A DNA stretch of 64,000 bases from Leptospira abararensis. GTDB taxonomy: Bacteria > Spirochaetota > Leptospiria > Leptospirales > Leptospiraceae. Both the position numbers and the translations under genes were made by a program. The notes below the pieces were generated by a model that was not told the origin of the DNA, searched no databases, and was given only the letters and a program-made list of their open reading frames with translations. The stretch is taken from assembly GCF_016918735.1 (NCBI RefSeq), contig NZ_JAFFPR010000050.1, positions 62,001 to 126,000 on the forward strand, in the 5' to 3' direction. This document shows positions 37,685 to 46,685 of this stretch, in pieces. Within the stretch, counting starts at the first letter, position 1. Each line of letters begins with the position of its first letter.

Positions 37685-40327
37685 ATGAAACAAATCTTAC
37701 AAATTCTATCCCTAATTTCGATCGTTTTGATTTTGGATTGCCGTCTGAAAAAACCAGTTTACCACCTAACGCAAGCCGAGGCTGATAGTCGATTTGAAAT
37801 TTTAGAAGACATTCATTATGAACTTGATGTCCATTTAACTCCGAAAGATTTCTTCGATGGAAAAGTCAAAATCCGTTTTGCGGGAAAAAAACTAAAAGAC
37901 CTGCGATTGGATTATTATGAAGGAAAAATCAAATCGATCATTCTGAACGAAGAAGATTTAACCAACCTTCCTTACAAAAACGGTCATATCCAACTACCAG
38001 CAAACAATCTAATGATTGGCAATAATACTCTCACGGTTTTGTTTGAAACCCCTTATGCAAAAACGGGGAATGGGCTTCATAAGTTCACTGATCCAGACGA
38101 TAAAGAAGTGTATCTTTATTCCCAGTTTGAAGCCTTCCATGCGAACAAAATGTTCCCTTGTTTTGACCAACCCGACCTAAAAGCTACCTTCCAACTGAAT
38201 GCGACCGTTCCTAAAAATTGGAAAGTCATTTCTACAACTCTTCCTAATTCCCAAACCAAAGGTGCAAACCCAGAAGAGGTTACTCATTCGTTCCCAGAAT
38301 CGGCAAAAATTGCAACTTATGTTTTTTCACTGCACGCCGGACCGTACCAAGTTTGGGAAGATCAATTCGAATCTATCCCTTTGCGACTTTTTGTTAGAAA
38401 ATCCCTTGGCAAATACGTAGACCCCAAAGACTGGTTTACCTTTACCAAAGAAGGATTTGCCTTTTTTAATTCTTATTTTGGAATTCCTTATCCCTTCCTA
38501 AAATACGACCAAGTCATTGTACCCGAATTTAACTTTGGTGCCATGGAAAACGTAGCAGCCGTTACTTTTTCTGAACGTTTTGTTTCACGCGCCCCCATGA
38601 CAAGATCCCAAAGAGAAAACCTATCCGATGTAGTTTTACATGAAATGGCACATATGTGGTTTGGAAACTTAGTCACCATGCGATGGTGGAATGGATTATG
38701 GCTTAACGAAAGTTTTGCGACTTATATGGCAAGTTTAGCCCAAGCAAAAAATTCCGAATTCAAAGAAACTTGGATTAGTTTTTTTGAAAAAATGAAACAA
38801 TGGGCATATGAAGAAGATAGTTTTATCACAAACCATCCTGTAGAAGCAAAAGTATCCGATACAGAAGAAGCCTTCACCCAATTTGATGGAATCACTTATG
38901 GAAAAGGAGCTTCTGTTCTCAAACAATTGGTTTACTTTATAGGAGAAGATGCCTTTCAACGTGGAGTGCAAAATTACCTTCGTAAGTATTCCTATTCCAA
39001 TTCTACACTCACTGACTTTTTAAAGGAACTGGAATTTGCCAGTGGGTTTCCCATGAAAAAATGGTCCAAAGATTGGTTGGAAACTAAAGGGACCAACCAA
39101 GTAGAACTCACAACCCTTTGTGCCGATAACCAGTTCTATTGGAAAATTGTCCAATCGGCACCTGGTTTAGAAAACAAACTCAGAGATCACAAAACCATTC
39201 TTGGGCTTTACTTTTTTGATAAACCAAACAAACAACTTTCTTTTGCGGAAGTTCCCGTGATTTATTCTGGTCGCTCCACTAATGCCATTTTTCCTGTAAA
39301 ATCTTGTCCAGATTATAGTTTTATCAATGCCGAGGATCATGACTTTGCCATTTGGAAATGGACAGAACCGAACAAGGAAAATCTGGAATATGTTTTAGAA
39401 TATGATACAGACCCAATGCGAAAACTCATTTTGTGGACTGATTATTTTAGACAAGTGTTACTTGCCAATATCACCTTTGATGAATTCAAAGACACCACGA
39501 TTCGTCTGTATCCAAAAGAATCGGATATTAAAATTAAACGTTGGATTTTATCTCGTTTAGCCGGTGACAACGGTTCAACTTATGTAACGAGCCGCTTTTG
39601 GTTTCCGGAAGAAAAAAGGATTCGCGATTTTGATGCCTTACAAAGTTTTTTATGGGAAGAACTGAACAAAGCAAAACCAGGAAGTGATGAACAACGCTAC
39701 CTTTTTCTTTCGCTCATCGACTCTAGCTACACAATCACTTCGAAAAAACGTTTATACGACTTTTTGGAAAACAAACTCATCGCTCGTGGATTAAAAATCG
39801 ACCAAGACTTACGATGGAGTCTGATTGTAAAACTTAGTTCCCTAGAAAAAGATAGGACCCAAATCCAATCCATCATCGACCGAGAGAAAAAAGTAGATCC
39901 TTCTAGTCGAGGAGTAAACTCTAGTTTGGCGGCCGAAGCGGCAGAACCCAATCTTTCTGTAAAAGAAAATTGGATTCAAGTTCTTCTCAATCCAAAAAAA
40001 AGTAAATTCTCTTCTTCGACTCTACGTGTAGTTTCTTATTCCCTATTTCCAGAAAATCAAAAGGACATCCAACTGAGTTTTTTCGATATCTATTTAGATG
40101 CTCTAGACAAGTTCAGTAACGGTGAGGATGAAAATTATCTAGATGCTTTTGCTAAGAGTTTGGCACCTGATTTTTGCACTGACGAAACACTACTCATTTT
40201 AAAAAAGTTTACCGGTAACCATCCTCGCCTTCCTGCTCCGGTCAAAAAAACTCTTTTGAAACAAATTGATTCAGAAAAAAAATGCATTCAAATGAAAAAC
40301 AAACATAAAGAGCTCATTAACAATTAA
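37685..40327 (+). CDS. pepN: M1-family aminopeptidase (aminopeptidase N), lipoprotein
   Basis: The 880-residue protein has a hydrophobic start ending at Cys19 (VLILDC), a loose spirochaetal lipobox. It then carries a classic M1 peptidase: GAMEN at residues 285-289 and the zinc motif HExxH-x18-E with His319, Glu320, His323 and Glu342 (VVLHEMAHMWFGN, then LWLNESFATYMA). The N-terminal beta domain and C-terminal helical domain complete the family layout. It removes N-terminal amino acids from peptides, probably at the cell envelope. The gene follows the amidase lipoprotein by 15 bases and precedes two TRL-like lipoprotein genes. Confidence 0.93.
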   Translation: MKQILQILSLISIVLILDCRLKKPVYHLTQAEADSRFEILEDIHYELDVHLTPKDFFDGKVKIRFAGKKLKDLRLDYYEGKIKSIILNEEDLTNLPYKNGHIQLPANNLMIGNNTLTVLFETPYAKTGNGLHKFTDPDDKEVYLYSQFEAFHANKMFPCFDQPDLKATFQLNATVPKNWKVISTTLPNSQTKGANPEEVTHSFPESAKIATYVFSLHAGPYQVWEDQFESIPLRLFVRKSLGKYVDPKDWFTFTKEGFAFFNSYFGIPYPFLKYDQVIVPEFNFGAMENVAAVTFSERFVSRAPMTRSQRENLSDVVLHEMAHMWFGNLVTMRWWNGLWLNESFATYMASLAQAKNSEFKETWISFFEKMKQWAYEEDSFITNHPVEAKVSDTEEAFTQFDGITYGKGASVLKQLVYFIGEDAFQRGVQNYLRKYSYSNSTLTDFLKELEFASGFPMKKWSKDWLETKGTNQVELTTLCADNQFYWKIVQSAPGLENKLRDHKTILGLYFFDKPNKQLSFAEVPVIYSGRSTNAIFPVKSCPDYSFINAEDHDFAIWKWTEPNKENLEYVLEYDTDPMRKLILWTDYFRQVLLANITFDEFKDTTIRLYPKESDIKIKRWILSRLAGDNGSTYVTSRFWFPEEKRIRDFDALQSFLWEELNKAKPGSDEQRYLFLSLIDSSYTITSKKRLYDFLENKLIARGLKIDQDLRWSLIVKLSSLEKDRTQIQSIIDREKKVDPSSRGVNSSLAAEAAEPNLSVKENWIQVLLNPKKSKFSSSTLRVVSYSLFPENQKDIQLSFFDIYLDALDKFSNGEDENYLDAFAKSLAPDFCTDETLLILKKFTGNHPRLPAPVKKTLLKQIDSEKKCIQMKNKHKELINN

Positions 40328-40336
40328 GGAATTTCT

Positions 40337-40666
40337 TTGAATCAAGTTTTTAGTTTTTTTATACTACTGGTTTTGATCTCTAGTTTGTTTTTTGCTAACT
40401 GTGCTTCCCCGGGTTTTGGACCGAGGGGGTTTTTGTATACAAAAACAAAAATTGGGATTTTTGGAACTGGCGAATCCTCTAAACGAAGAGCAACATCCTG
40501 CGTACACTCTGTACTCGGTCTTATTTCTTTCGGGGATGCTTCATTGGAATTTTTAAAATCACGATCGAAAATTGAAAATGTAACAGAAACCAATTGGACC
40601 ACCTTTGCCATCCTCGGCATTTATGCGAACCTATGTGTAGAGATCTCAGGAAACGAATGGAATTGA
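40337..40666 (+). CDS. TRL-like lipoprotein (copy 1)
   Basis: This 109-residue protein starts at a TTG at 40337, supported by AAGGA 6 bases upstream. The signal peptide ends with LFFANC. The body has the TRL-like pattern: GPRGFLYTKTKIGIFGTG, then a central LGLISFGDASLEFLKS, and a C-terminal FAILGIYANLCVEISG. TRL proteins are small outer-membrane or periplasmic proteins of unknown function. Its stop overlaps the start of the next gene by 10 bases, so the two TRL genes form a pair. Confidence 0.85.
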   Translation: MNQVFSFFILLVLISSLFFANCASPGFGPRGFLYTKTKIGIFGTGESSKRRATSCVHSVLGLISFGDASLEFLKSRSKIENVTETNWTTFAILGIYANLCVEISGNEWN

Positions 40667-41007
40667 ATCGTATCTCTTTGCATTCATTCACTCTCGGAAT
40701 TTTAGTTCTTATGGGTATCTTTACAACCGGTTGTGCAAATTTGGGCCAACCGCAAGGATTGGGCCCGACAGGACTTTTATATGCCTCTTATTCCTTAGGT
40801 CTATCAGAACGAAATTTACCCAAACTCCCTTTAAAAAAAGGAAAGGCTTGTGTAAAGCGGTATGGATTTCTTTTTACTTCTGGTAACGCCAGCATTGGAT
40901 CAGCAGCCAATGCTGGCGGAATTGTGGATATCTATCGAATTGAAAAAGAGGCAACGAACTACCTCTCTCTCTACTCTTCCCTCTGTACGGTGGTTTGGGG
41001 AATCTAA
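40657..41007 (+). CDS. TRL-like lipoprotein (copy 2)
   Basis: The start is the ATG at 40657 (MELNRISLH), preceded by AGGA 6 bases upstream; longer readings run through copy 1. The signal peptide ends at TTGC. The body has GLGPTGLLYASYSLGLSE and a closing GFLFTSGNASIGSAANAGGIVDI and YLSLYSSLCTVVWGI, matching copy 1 in order. The copies diverge strongly, so they are not a recent duplication. Overlap with the upstream gene is 10 bases. Its stop overlaps the stop of the convergent glycerophosphodiesterase gene. Confidence 0.85.
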   Translation: MELNRISLHSFTLGILVLMGIFTTGCANLGQPQGLGPTGLLYASYSLGLSERNLPKLPLKKGKACVKRYGFLFTSGNASIGSAANAGGIVDIYRIEKEATNYLSLYSSLCTVVWGI

Positions 41008-41960
41008 GGTTTTTTACGAACCACTGAATCTAACAAATCGGGATAGTCAGAAATAATACCATCCACACCACAAGAAACGAGTCGTTTCATTTCTTTCTCC
41101 GTATTCACTGTCCATGGAATTACTAACATATGTTTGTTATGCGATTCACTCACAAAACTTGGTGTTACATAAAGAAAATATGGAGAAATGATATCAGCTT
41201 TTTTGTCTTTTGCTGCTGATAGAATGGTTTCACGATACCCATTTCCAAATCCTATCGTCATTAAAAAACCTTGAAAGTAAGTGGGAACAAACAAAGCACT
41301 CGTTTTGATTTTAGGATTTTTTGCCTTTGCAAAAGTTAATGTACGAAGGTCAAAGGATTGGATGGTGGAACGTTCGGTTACTTTATACTTTTCAATGATT
41401 TGATTTAGTTTTTCTGTATGTTCTTTTACCAAACTATCGGGAGCCGATCCATCATCTGGAAATTTTGTCTCAATGTTGAATTCATAAATCTCTTTTGATT
41501 TTTTTTCAATAGCCAATACCTTTTCAAAAAACTCTTCCAAAGAAAGAAGTTTGGTTCCAGGAACTGGAATCTGTTTGGGAAAGTTTGGATTTTTTTTAGA
41601 TCCACAATCATAAGATTGTAACTCAGCCAATGTCAGTTCATAGAGAGATGTTTTTTTTATCTCTGTACCATCTGCGTTTTGGCAAATGACAGGATTGGTA
41701 TCGGAATCATGATGGATGACCACTCGTTTGTCCTTGGTAAGAACAGTATCAAGCTCCAAGGTTACCATCTTATACTTGATTGCTTCTTCAAAAGCAGGCC
41801 AAGTGTTTTCTGGTTTGAGTCCCCTTGCCCCTCGGTGGCCTTGTAAATCGATCTCTTTACGCAAACGAGTGGGTGGTTCCATCGTTGCACAATTTATGGA
41901 ATAAAGTGTAATGCAAATTAAGAGTAAACTGATTTTAAAAGATTGGGTTTTGTTCATCAA
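41004..41960 (-). CDS. Glycerophosphodiester phosphodiesterase, lipoprotein
   Basis: The 318-residue protein has a signal peptide ending at SINC and a GDPD (PI-PLC-like TIM barrel) domain. Motifs are QGHRGARGLKPENTWPAFEEA (GHRG, catalytic His), LELDTVLTKD with the metal Glu/Asp, HHDSD, and IQSFDLRTL. It releases glycerol-3-phosphate from glycerophosphodiesters, so it may recycle phospholipid head groups at the cell surface. It is comparable to GlpQ of other spirochaetes. Its stop overlaps the stop of the convergent TRL copy 2 gene by 3 bases. Confidence 0.92.
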   Translation of the reverse strand: MMNKTQSFKISLLLICITLYSINCATMEPPTRLRKEIDLQGHRGARGLKPENTWPAFEEAIKYKMVTLELDTVLTKDKRVVIHHDSDTNPVICQNADGTEIKKTSLYELTLAELQSYDCGSKKNPNFPKQIPVPGTKLLSLEEFFEKVLAIEKKSKEIYEFNIETKFPDDGSAPDSLVKEHTEKLNQIIEKYKVTERSTIQSFDLRTLTFAKAKNPKIKTSALFVPTYFQGFLMTIGFGNGYRETILSAAKDKKADIISPYFLYVTPSFVSESHNKHMLVIPWTVNTEKEMKRLVSCGVDGIISDYPDLLDSVVRKKP

Positions 41961-42342
41961 TGGTTTCCTTTCTAACGGATTCCATCCTAGACATTTGTAA
42001 TGATTATAAAGAAATTTTTCTGATTCCCTTTTAAAAAGAAATCCCCTGCTTCTCCTTAGTTCAGGAAAAATACCAAAAACCTAGAGAATCTCTTACAAAA
42101 CAGGTAAAAAAAGTGGATTCAGACGATGGAAATAAGAAAAGGCTGGAAAAAACGAGCACACCACCTACGGTAACATCGGTGGTGAACTCCAGAAAGGAAA
42201 TTTAGCGTAATTTGATCCTAACTGTTCTTTCAAAGAGATCGTCAACTCTATCCATGCGAATCTTATTCGTTCAGAACGTTCCGAACGTTTTTGATGCCAT
42301 TTCAGACCGTTATTAACGGAAATTTAGAATTTTTTTTAAACC
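41961..42342. other. Noncoding gap of 382 bases with structured upstream region
   Basis: No gene is seen. It contains a 7-bp inverted repeat (CACCACC and GGTGGTG around a 12-base loop, near 42155-42185) and the palindrome cluster described separately at 42268-42319. This gap probably holds the promoters of both the GDPD gene and the XRE regulator. Confidence 0.6.
42268..42319 (+). promoter_or_regulatory. Three palindromes upstream of the XRE regulator gene (candidate operator)
   Basis: Overlapping palindromes CGTTC-A-GAACG (42268-42278) and CGTTC-C-GAACG (42277-42287) are followed by CCGTTA-T-TAACGG (42307-42319). All three have an odd centre base and arms of 5-6 bases, and all lie within 75 bases of the ATG at 42343. 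This is the kind of site a dimeric repressor binds, and autoregulation by the XRE protein is the obvious guess. The first two also form CGTTCCGAACG followed by T-rich DNA, so a weak terminator reading is possible. Confidence 0.55.
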
Positions 42343-42831
42343 ATGGAAAAAGTAAATCACTTCAGAAACTATCGCGAGAGAAGAAAACTCACCCGAATCG
42401 AACTATCAGAAAAATTGAATATTCCTCGTTCTGCCATAGAACTTTTGGAATCAGAAGATTGGATCCGATCCAAGTTTGATTATGTCGTTTTGGTCGCTAA
42501 AGAACTGGGACTGTCTCTGATTGATCTCATTCGGCAAGAATTTGATTATGATTTAGAAAAAGAATTTTTCAACGAAGAAGAATTTGAAGAGATCGTAGCT
42601 CGTTATGCCAATGCAAGGGTTACCTTGATTCTTTCAGAACTCAAACTGTTTTGTAGAAATGCCAAAGTACGGTTGGATGATTTTGATATTACTGAATTTT
42701 CATTTTCTATGGGGAACCTTCATAAACTCATCACTCTTAACCAAAGGTTAGAACGTGGTGAAATTTCTCAAAAGGATGCTCTGGTCGAATTTCCACCTAA
42801 ATGGGGAAAGTTCAGTAACAGAACCAAATAA
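42343..42831 (+). CDS. XRE-family helix-turn-helix regulator
   Basis: The 162-residue protein begins with a helix-turn-helix of the XRE/Cro type (residues about 5-55: NYRERRKLTRIELSEKL, then NIPRSAIELLESED). The remaining 110 residues are acidic (LEKEFFNEEEFEEIVARYAN) with no recognised fold and may serve oligomerisation or ligand sensing. Three palindromes lie upstream. The gene stands alone between the GDPD gene and fliG. It could be a self-regulating repressor. Confidence 0.82.
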   Translation: MEKVNHFRNYRERRKLTRIELSEKLNIPRSAIELLESEDWIRSKFDYVVLVAKELGLSLIDLIRQEFDYDLEKEFFNEEEFEEIVARYANARVTLILSELKLFCRNAKVRLDDFDITEFSFSMGNLHKLITLNQRLERGEISQKDALVEFPPKWGKFSNRTK

Positions 42832-42894
42832 TAACTTTCGAAGATTCAAATTTACAAAAGGAAACCGATTCTTTCTGTAAACTAAACTTGCGGC

Positions 42895-43908
42895 TTAAAC
42901 CACAAGTTCGTCTTCTCCCGCACGAGCCACAACGATCTCGCCTGCTTCTTCCAGTTTACGAATGATGTTTACAATTTTTTGCTGCGCATCTTCCACATCT
43001 TTCAAACGAACCGGACCCATAAAGTCCATATCTTCCCGAAGTAGATTGGCCGCACGTTTGGACATGTTTTTAAAGATTTTATCTTGCACTTCGGAATCTA
43101 CCGACTTTAATGCTTTCGCCAAATCGGTGTTATCTACCTCACGCATAACCTTTTGAATCGCGCGGTCATCCAGTAAGACGATATCTTCGAATACGAACAT
43201 CCGTTTTTTGATCTCTTCGGCAAGTTCTGGGTCTTCTTCTTCCAGAGCTTCGATGATGGTTTTTTCCGTTCCCCGGTCTACCAAGTTCAAAATTTCTACC
43301 ACCGAATCGATACCACCCGCAGAAGTATAATCTTCGGAAGCGAGAGTGGACAGTTTACGTTCGAGAACTCGTTCTACCTCGCGCAGTACGTCCGGTGATA
43401 CCCGGTCCATGGTTGCAATTCGTTTGGCCACTTCCGCTTGGATTTGGTGCGGTAAGTTCGAGAGAATATTGGATGCTTTTTGAGGATCCAAATAAGATAA
43501 AATAAGGGCGATGGTCTGCGGATGTTCCCCCTGGATAAAGTTGAGGAGGTGGGCCGGGTCAGTTCTACGAATGAAGTCGAATGGCCTTACCTGTAAGGAC
43601 GAGGTCAACCGGTTGATGATATCGATGGCTTTCTGGTTTCCGAGAGCTTTTTCGAGAAGTCCACGCGCAAAGTCAATACCACCATTGGTGATAAATTCCT
43701 GAGCCATCATGAGTTCATTGAACTCAACGAGTACTTTTTCTTTGTCTTCTGGAGTGATTTTATCTAAACGAGCAATTTCAAACGTGATTTGTTCAATCTC
43801 GTCTTCACGGAGATGTTTGAAGATTTCAGATGCCACATCGTTTCCAACAGCAACCAAAAAGATGGCGGCCTTTTGTCTTCCTGTGAGCGATGGCTTCTTA
43901 TTGATCAT
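42895..43908 (-). CDS. fliG: Flagellar motor switch protein FliG
   Basis: The 337-residue FliG has the middle-domain EHPQTIALILSYLDP motif and the C-terminal torque helix region (FVFEDIVLLDDRAIQKVMREV). It forms the switch ring of the flagellar motor, linking MS ring, FliM/FliN and the stator. In leptospires the flagella are periplasmic. No other flagellar gene lies in the window; leptospires carry more than one FliG-like gene, so this may be an isolated copy. It is transcribed on its own, toward the XRE gene. Confidence 0.96.
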   Translation of the reverse strand: MINKKPSLTGRQKAAIFLVAVGNDVASEIFKHLREDEIEQITFEIARLDKITPEDKEKVLVEFNELMMAQEFITNGGIDFARGLLEKALGNQKAIDIINRLTSSLQVRPFDFIRRTDPAHLLNFIQGEHPQTIALILSYLDPQKASNILSNLPHQIQAEVAKRIATMDRVSPDVLREVERVLERKLSTLASEDYTSAGGIDSVVEILNLVDRGTEKTIIEALEEEDPELAEEIKKRMFVFEDIVLLDDRAIQKVMREVDNTDLAKALKSVDSEVQDKIFKNMSKRAANLLREDMDFMGPVRLKDVEDAQQKIVNIIRKLEEAGEIVVARAGEDELVV

Positions 43909-44070
43909 ACTTCGTCCCGAAATCCGTACTACTTAGTTTATCGGCCTGGTCTCTAAAAAACAATGAGATTTATTCTCTCAGAAATTTTGCTTCGTTTAGC
44001 GATTCGAAACCAAACAAAATCGAGATAAATGGATTCAAATTCGAGAATTTCATTTAAACTTTTTTATGTT

Positions 44071-44078
44071 GACCGGTC
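44071..44078 (+). promoter_or_regulatory. GACCGGTC palindrome upstream of the TetR gene (candidate operator)
   Basis: An 8-bp perfect palindrome lies 24 bases before the TetR start codon, in an AT-rich stretch. TetR-family regulators often repress from such GC-rich dyads near their own start. The flanking bases do not extend the symmetry, so the call is tentative. Confidence 0.4.
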
Positions 44079-44102
44079 TATTATTTATTTTACCAATGGT
44101 GT

Positions 44103-44678
44103 ATGGGCAGAAAAGGTGGAACCACAAAACAACGGATGATTGAAGTGATGGCCGAGCTTTTAGAAACAGGTGGGTATGGGGCGAGTGGACTGAGTGAGCT
44201 CGGGAAAGAAACCAATACACCCAAGGGTTCTCTCTACTTTCACTTTCCAGGTGGGAAAGAGGAATTGACGAGTTTTGCTCTCCTCCATTCTGGCAGTGAA
44301 TTGAATTCGTTTTTTCAATCAGTATTGGCAGAAACAAATTCGCCTGTTGAGGCCGTAAAACAAGTGTTCCACTTATTAGAGGAACGAATTGTTTCGAGTG
44401 ATTACAAAAAGGGATGTCCCATTGCCACAACCGCGATGGAAACTTCCGGTTCTGTTCCTATGGTTTCGGATGCCTGCACACAAGTTTATTCCCTATGGTT
44501 AGGGACATTTGAAACCTATCTAGTAGGAAAGGGTTATACTTCTCGTGTCTCTAAAAATCTTTCTCTCTCGCTACTTTCATTGTGGGAAGGGGCTTTATTG
44601 CTTTCCAAACTCCAAAAGTCTCCCGAGCCACTCCGTGTGGCTGCGAAAACCGCCGAATCACTCTTCAAACAAGATTAA
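44103..44678 (+). CDS. TetR/AcrR-family transcriptional regulator
   Basis: The 191-residue protein has a TetR DNA-binding region at residues 5-55 (TKQRMIEVMAELLETGGYGA then GSLYFHFPGGKEEL, a typical helix-turn-helix end) and a ligand-binding helical domain with conserved KKGCPIATTAMET at about 100-115, as in the YxaF/LmrA group. It likely represses the MBL-fold gene that starts 20 bases after its stop. An 8-bp GC palindrome lies upstream of it. The ligand is unknown. Confidence 0.92.
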   Translation: MGRKGGTTKQRMIEVMAELLETGGYGASGLSELGKETNTPKGSLYFHFPGGKEELTSFALLHSGSELNSFFQSVLAETNSPVEAVKQVFHLLEERIVSSDYKKGCPIATTAMETSGSVPMVSDACTQVYSLWLGTFETYLVGKGYTSRVSKNLSLSLLSLWEGALLLSKLQKSPEPLRVAAKTAESLFKQD

Positions 44679-44698
44679 TTTTTTATAAAGGATACCCA

Positions 44699-45676
44699 TT
44701 GAATATGAAACTCTCATCAAAATCTTTGATTGCCACAAGCTTAATCATTGTCCCACTTTTTCTCTTCCTTCTCTATTTTCTCGGATACCCCAATGAAAAT
44801 ATCACAGCTACATACTTGGCACAAAAAGAAAATAACGCCCTCATCCCCAAACCAAAAGGAAAATCACCTCTTGTATTTTCGATTCTGAAAACAGGAGAGG
44901 CAAAAACATTAGAAACATTTGTGATTGAAGGTGGATCTTTACTTAAGGTAGTCACCGTGGCCCACTCAGGATTTTACATCCAACATCCTAAAGGAAATTT
45001 TTTATTTGATACCGGACTTGGAACCAAAATCAAAGAACAGTTCCAAGTTTTTCCTTTGTATTTAAAATTACTTATGGATTACCAATTGTTAGCGCCAGCA
45101 AAAGAACAATTAGAATCCAATGGAATCAAAATCGAATCCATCCAAGATGTTTTTTTCTCGCACCTCCACTGGGACCATGCCAGTGGACTCAAAGACTTTC
45201 CTTTGGCAAAAATACATTCTTTAGCTAATGAATTAAACGATCCCAAAATTGAATTTGGTTATATTTCGTCCCAGTTTGATGGGGATTCTATCCATTGGAA
45301 ACCTATACAATTCACTAAGCAACCTTATGCGTCTTATGCGAAGAGTTTGGATTGGTTCGGGGACGGAACGGCCATCTTTGTTCCTATGAAAGGCCATAGT
45401 GAAGGTTCCGTTGGTTTATTTTTACATACAGAAAATGGAAAAACCTACTTTTTAACAGGTGACATTGTCTGGAGAAAGGAAGGTTTTCTGGACAAAAAAC
45501 ACAAACCAAGAGGTGCCCGATGGATTGTGGATTTTGACACGGTCTCGCTCGGCGAAGAAATTTCTCGGGTCCATGAAATTTTAAAAATGAATCCTGAGTT
45601 AGAAATCATCCCAGCCCATGACAATGATGTACAATCTCCGCTAGGATTTTTTCCGCAAGTGGTTGGTAAAAAATAA
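44699..45676 (+). CDS. MBL-fold metallohydrolase, membrane-anchored
   Basis: I pick the TTG at 44699 (MNMKLSSKS): AAGGA lies 6 bases upstream, whereas the ATG at 44705 would have a 12-base spacing. A hydrophobic segment (about residues 10-30) follows. The beta-lactamase fold domain has HLHWDH (His155, His157, Asp159, His160), then GHSEGSVG, TGDIVWR and a late PAHDND. These fit a lactonase or hydrolase of the MBL family, possibly a quorum-quenching lactonase relative, though the substrate is not known. It is directly downstream of the TetR gene and probably its target. Confidence 0.85.
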   Translation: MNMKLSSKSLIATSLIIVPLFLFLLYFLGYPNENITATYLAQKENNALIPKPKGKSPLVFSILKTGEAKTLETFVIEGGSLLKVVTVAHSGFYIQHPKGNFLFDTGLGTKIKEQFQVFPLYLKLLMDYQLLAPAKEQLESNGIKIESIQDVFFSHLHWDHASGLKDFPLAKIHSLANELNDPKIEFGYISSQFDGDSIHWKPIQFTKQPYASYAKSLDWFGDGTAIFVPMKGHSEGSVGLFLHTENGKTYFLTGDIVWRKEGFLDKKHKPRGARWIVDFDTVSLGEEISRVHEILKMNPELEIIPAHDNDVQSPLGFFPQVVGKK

Positions 45677-45759
45677 AATGATTCATTGGTTTTTAGTTCC
45701 TTGCCAATGAGTCTTTATGCCAAAGCAGAAAGTTCCAATGGAATCTTTCCTAAAATAGA

Positions 45760-46044
45760 ATGAAAAACTTAATCCTTGATTTTTTCCTATGTTTACTTAC
45801 GATTGTAAGTTTTCTTTTTTATTTCACGCAAAAAGTGGGGTTATTTTTATTATATGGGATTCTTTTCTTAGGATTTGTTTCCCTCTTCCGAATTGGATGG
45901 ATACTATACAGAATGATTGGTAGAAGAAAACAAAACCTTTCCTTCTATATTTTATCGATACTATCACTCCTCATGAATGCAATCAATGGTTTCTGTTTAT
46001 TTTTTATCTTTCTATTGGCTTTAGGATTTACTGGCTCTCATTAG
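45760..46044 (+). CDS. Small multi-pass membrane protein of unknown function
   Basis: A 94-residue, strongly hydrophobic protein with about three membrane segments (residues 7-25, 28-50, 65-90) separated by a basic RMIGRRKQ loop. No family is recognised. It lies 83 bases after the MBL gene and convergent to the next gene. The composition and lack of a competing frame suggest it is real, but evidence is limited. Confidence 0.5.
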   Translation: MKNLILDFFLCLLTIVSFLFYFTQKVGLFLLYGILFLGFVSLFRIGWILYRMIGRRKQNLSFYILSILSLLMNAINGFCLFFIFLLALGFTGSH

Positions 46045-46079
46045 CTCGAAAAAAAATTTTAGAAATTTGGACAAAATCT

Positions 46080-46685
46080 TTATTCCAATGGTTTTTCTAT
46101 CGTTCGGTTCTTTTGCGAAAGGAGAGATTTGATTCCTTTGAGTGAAAGTTCCAATCGTTCTAATTCTTGGTACAAACTGTCCTGATTTTCTTGAATTGTT
46201 TCGTGATAAAGATGGGCCTTTCCTACCAATTGGTGGTAGTCTAAAGAAAGTTGGTGGAGGGCAGACTCCCAAGTTTTTGGTTGGATCCGTCTTTTGTTCC
46301 AATAAATCTTTTTTCCCAAACGATAAAGAATTTGAAACAATCCAATTGCATGTAACGGGACTAAAATATAGAACGAAACAAAGATAACTCTGGTATAAGA
46401 AACTTCTTTTCCAAACAATCCCGAAAAATAGATCCAAAGTGCTGAGAGTAACAAAACTGCAATGGTAAGATTGGCCTTCGGAGTTTTGGGAGAAACTGAA
46501 TTGAAAATGGAAAGGAGGATGACAGAAAAGATGAGTAAGAGGAGAACTTCCCAAGGGACTAAAGTAAAAAACAAATCCCAAAACTTTTGAAAATTCTCCC
46601 AACTGGTTTTGATCTGGTTGATGGTAGTTTGGATTTCTAGAATTTGGTTTTGGATTTTTTGAAAGAAGTCTGTGATCGCCGACAT
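46080..46685 (-). CDS. Membrane protein with N-terminal and C-terminal coiled-coil segments
   Basis: The start at 46685 (MSAITDFFQKI) gives 201 residues; a TTG at 46703 is an alternative. The first 35 residues are amphipathic (FQKIQNQILEIQTTINQIKTSW), then two or three membrane segments at about 40-120, and a charged helical tail with LYQELERLELSLKGIKSLL at about 165-190. The two coils suggest assembly with a partner. Its start codon overlaps that of the divergent gene at 46684. No family is recognised. Another frame on the same strand (46021-46692) encodes an unrelated longer reading but has no credible fold. Confidence 0.65.
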   Translation of the reverse strand: MSAITDFFQKIQNQILEIQTTINQIKTSWENFQKFWDLFFTLVPWEVLLLLIFSVILLSIFNSVSPKTPKANLTIAVLLLSALWIYFSGLFGKEVSYTRVIFVSFYILVPLHAIGLFQILYRLGKKIYWNKRRIQPKTWESALHQLSLDYHQLVGKAHLYHETIQENQDSLYQELERLELSLKGIKSLLSQKNRTIEKPLE

